From assembly GCA_947492475.1 (NCBI GenBank), contig CANLNM010000002.1, positions 248,001 through 312,000 of the forward strand: a DNA stretch of 64,000 bases. The letters are read 5' to 3'. Below, piece after piece: positions 63,211 through 64,000 of this stretch (its first letter is position 1; every line of letters starts with the position of its first letter). A program made the position numbers and the translations under genes. The notes beneath the pieces were generated by a model. The model worked only from the letters and a program-made list of their open reading frames with translations, did not search any database and was not told the DNA's origin. The DNA comes from an uncultured Paracoccaceae bacterium. Lineage in GTDB: Bacteria; Pseudomonadota; Alphaproteobacteria; Rhodobacterales; Rhodobacteraceae.

Positions 63211-64000
63211 AGTTGTCGGAACAAATATCAAATTCAGACTTCAACGGCATAGCGCAGTTGATGCGTGATCTTACTGGCATTCACCTGACTGAATCGAAAA
63301 AAGCCATGGTCTCAGCGAGACTATCACGCCGGATAAAACATTTGAAGATGAGTGGTTTTCCTGAATATTGTTCATATGTTGCAACAGCTTCAGCGAATGC
63401 TGAACGGGAAGAGCTGATCCTCGCGCTGACAACAAATATAACGAAGTTTAATCGTGAGAGTAAGCAATTCGACCACCTTCAGAAACACAAATTGCCTTTG
63501 CTCATTGATAAAGCTCGAAATGGGGGGCGTGTCAGAATTTGGTCCGCCGGATGTTCAACTGGAGAAGAGCCATATTCACTTGCGTTTCGAATTATGGATA
63601 TGTTTCCGGATGTTTTATCATATGATTTCAAAGTTTTGGCTACAGACATTGATCGCAATGTGGTCAAAAAAGCACGGGCAGGCCAATATACTGATACCGA
63701 ATTGGCTTCTGTATCCGAGCCACATCTTCGAAAGTACATAAGGAAAGGCCACGGGGCGAAATCTAAAGCACAAATTGAAAAAAGTGTAATGGATATGATT
63801 ACTTTTAATGTGTTGAACTTACTTGGAGAATGGCCGTTCTCCGGTTCATTTGACGTGATCATGTGCAGAAATGTCGCAATATATTTCGAAAATGAAACGC
63901 AGAATGAATTGTGGGGGAAGTTTGCAAACAAGTTGCAGAGCGATGGTGTTTTGTACATCGGTCATTCTGAAGGTATTTCCAGTCCGATGGATCTAGGCTT
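63207..64000 (+). CDS. cheR: Chemotaxis methyltransferase CheR (3' end outside window)
   Basis: GTG at 63207 overlaps the cheW stop (GTGA). 264 codons are open to the right edge. The enzyme methylates chemoreceptor glutamates with SAM. Visible parts are the N-terminal helical domain (DFNGIAQLMRDLTGIHLTES), the loop LTTNITKFNRES (usual T-T-N-x-T-x-F-F-R-E), the SAM site IWSAGCSTGEEPYSLA, the acidic ATDID, and VIMCRNVAIYF. The family GHSE occurs as IGHSE at the edge. About 20 residues are missing. CheB, expected next, is outside. Confidence 0.9.
   Translation, partial: MKLSEQISNSDFNGIAQLMRDLTGIHLTESKKAMVSARLSRRIKHLKMSGFPEYCSYVATASANAEREELILALTTNITKFNRESKQFDHLQKHKLPLLIDKARNGGRVRIWSAGCSTGEEPYSLAFRIMDMFPDVLSYDFKVLATDIDRNVVKKARAGQYTDTELASVSEPHLRKYIRKGHGAKSKAQIEKSVMDMITFNVLNLLGEWPFSGSFDVIMCRNVAIYFENETQNELWGKFANKLQSDGVLYIGHSEGISSPMDLG

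Overview
The window looks like a chromosomal segment of a Roseobacter-group alphaproteobacterium (Rhodobacteraceae). Evidence: rpiA next to glutathione reductase, a hflK-hflC-Do protease block, divergent cobS/cobT, a his cluster in the order hisB-hisH / hisA-hisF-hisE, a TRAP transporter operon, VPLPA-CTERM surface proteins (the exosortase D type of sorting signal common in this family), and moderately GC-rich coding DNA with many TGATG/TAATG gene junctions. I see no phage, IS element, CRISPR array, rRNA operon or replication origin. The only tRNA is tRNA-Tyr.

Layout. 1-6.8 kb: end of purA, a small membrane protein, a long acidic protein, thiamine diphosphokinase, a DMT exporter, and a GST-serine dehydratase pair. 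7.3-8.0 kb: first VPLPA-CTERM protein. 8.2-14.3 kb: rpiA-gor, hflK-hflC and a DegP-like protease. 14.3-23.2 kb: PG-binding lipoprotein, 2Fe-2S ferredoxin, FG-GAP protein, cobS/cobT, a Kef-type antiporter, an Lrp regulator divergent from hppD, and AraC-glyoxalase. 23.2-27.4 kb: a very large bitopic protein with pilus/type II secretion-like ends, and a SIMPL protein. 27.5-29.2 kb: a tandem duplication of a whole VPLPA-CTERM transcription unit. 29.2-37.5 kb: metY, a glycosyltransferase-like protein, a more A+T-rich accessory patch (formylglycine-generating-enzyme-like protein plus a CTERM-like protein), tRNA-Tyr, rlmB and small genes. 37.5-41.9 kb: a candidate small RNA and the his genes.

42.1-46.0 kb holds the most unusual block: four overlapping genes for an acetyltransferase-like protein, a zinc-less ThiF/E1-like adenylating enzyme, a multi-pass membrane protein with a cytoplasmic domain, and an Acg-type nitroreductase. 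No pathway is known to me for this set. 46.0-47.8 kb: di-haem peroxidase and Sel1 protein with overlapping divergent 5' ends. 47.8-55.6 kb: a catabolic island, with TRAP transporter, flavin reductase, aldo/keto reductase and luciferase-like monooxygenase in one direction, and a GntR regulator and Gfo/Idh dehydrogenase in the other. It probably imports and oxidises an organic acid or sulfonate of unknown identity.

55.6-64 kb: a PAS-GGDEF-EAL cyclic-di-GMP protein, a PQQ-type sugar dehydrogenase ending in a CTERM signal, then a chemotaxis operon (STAS, cheY, cheA, cheW, cheR) running off the right edge. The partial cheR starts with GTG overlapping the cheW stop.
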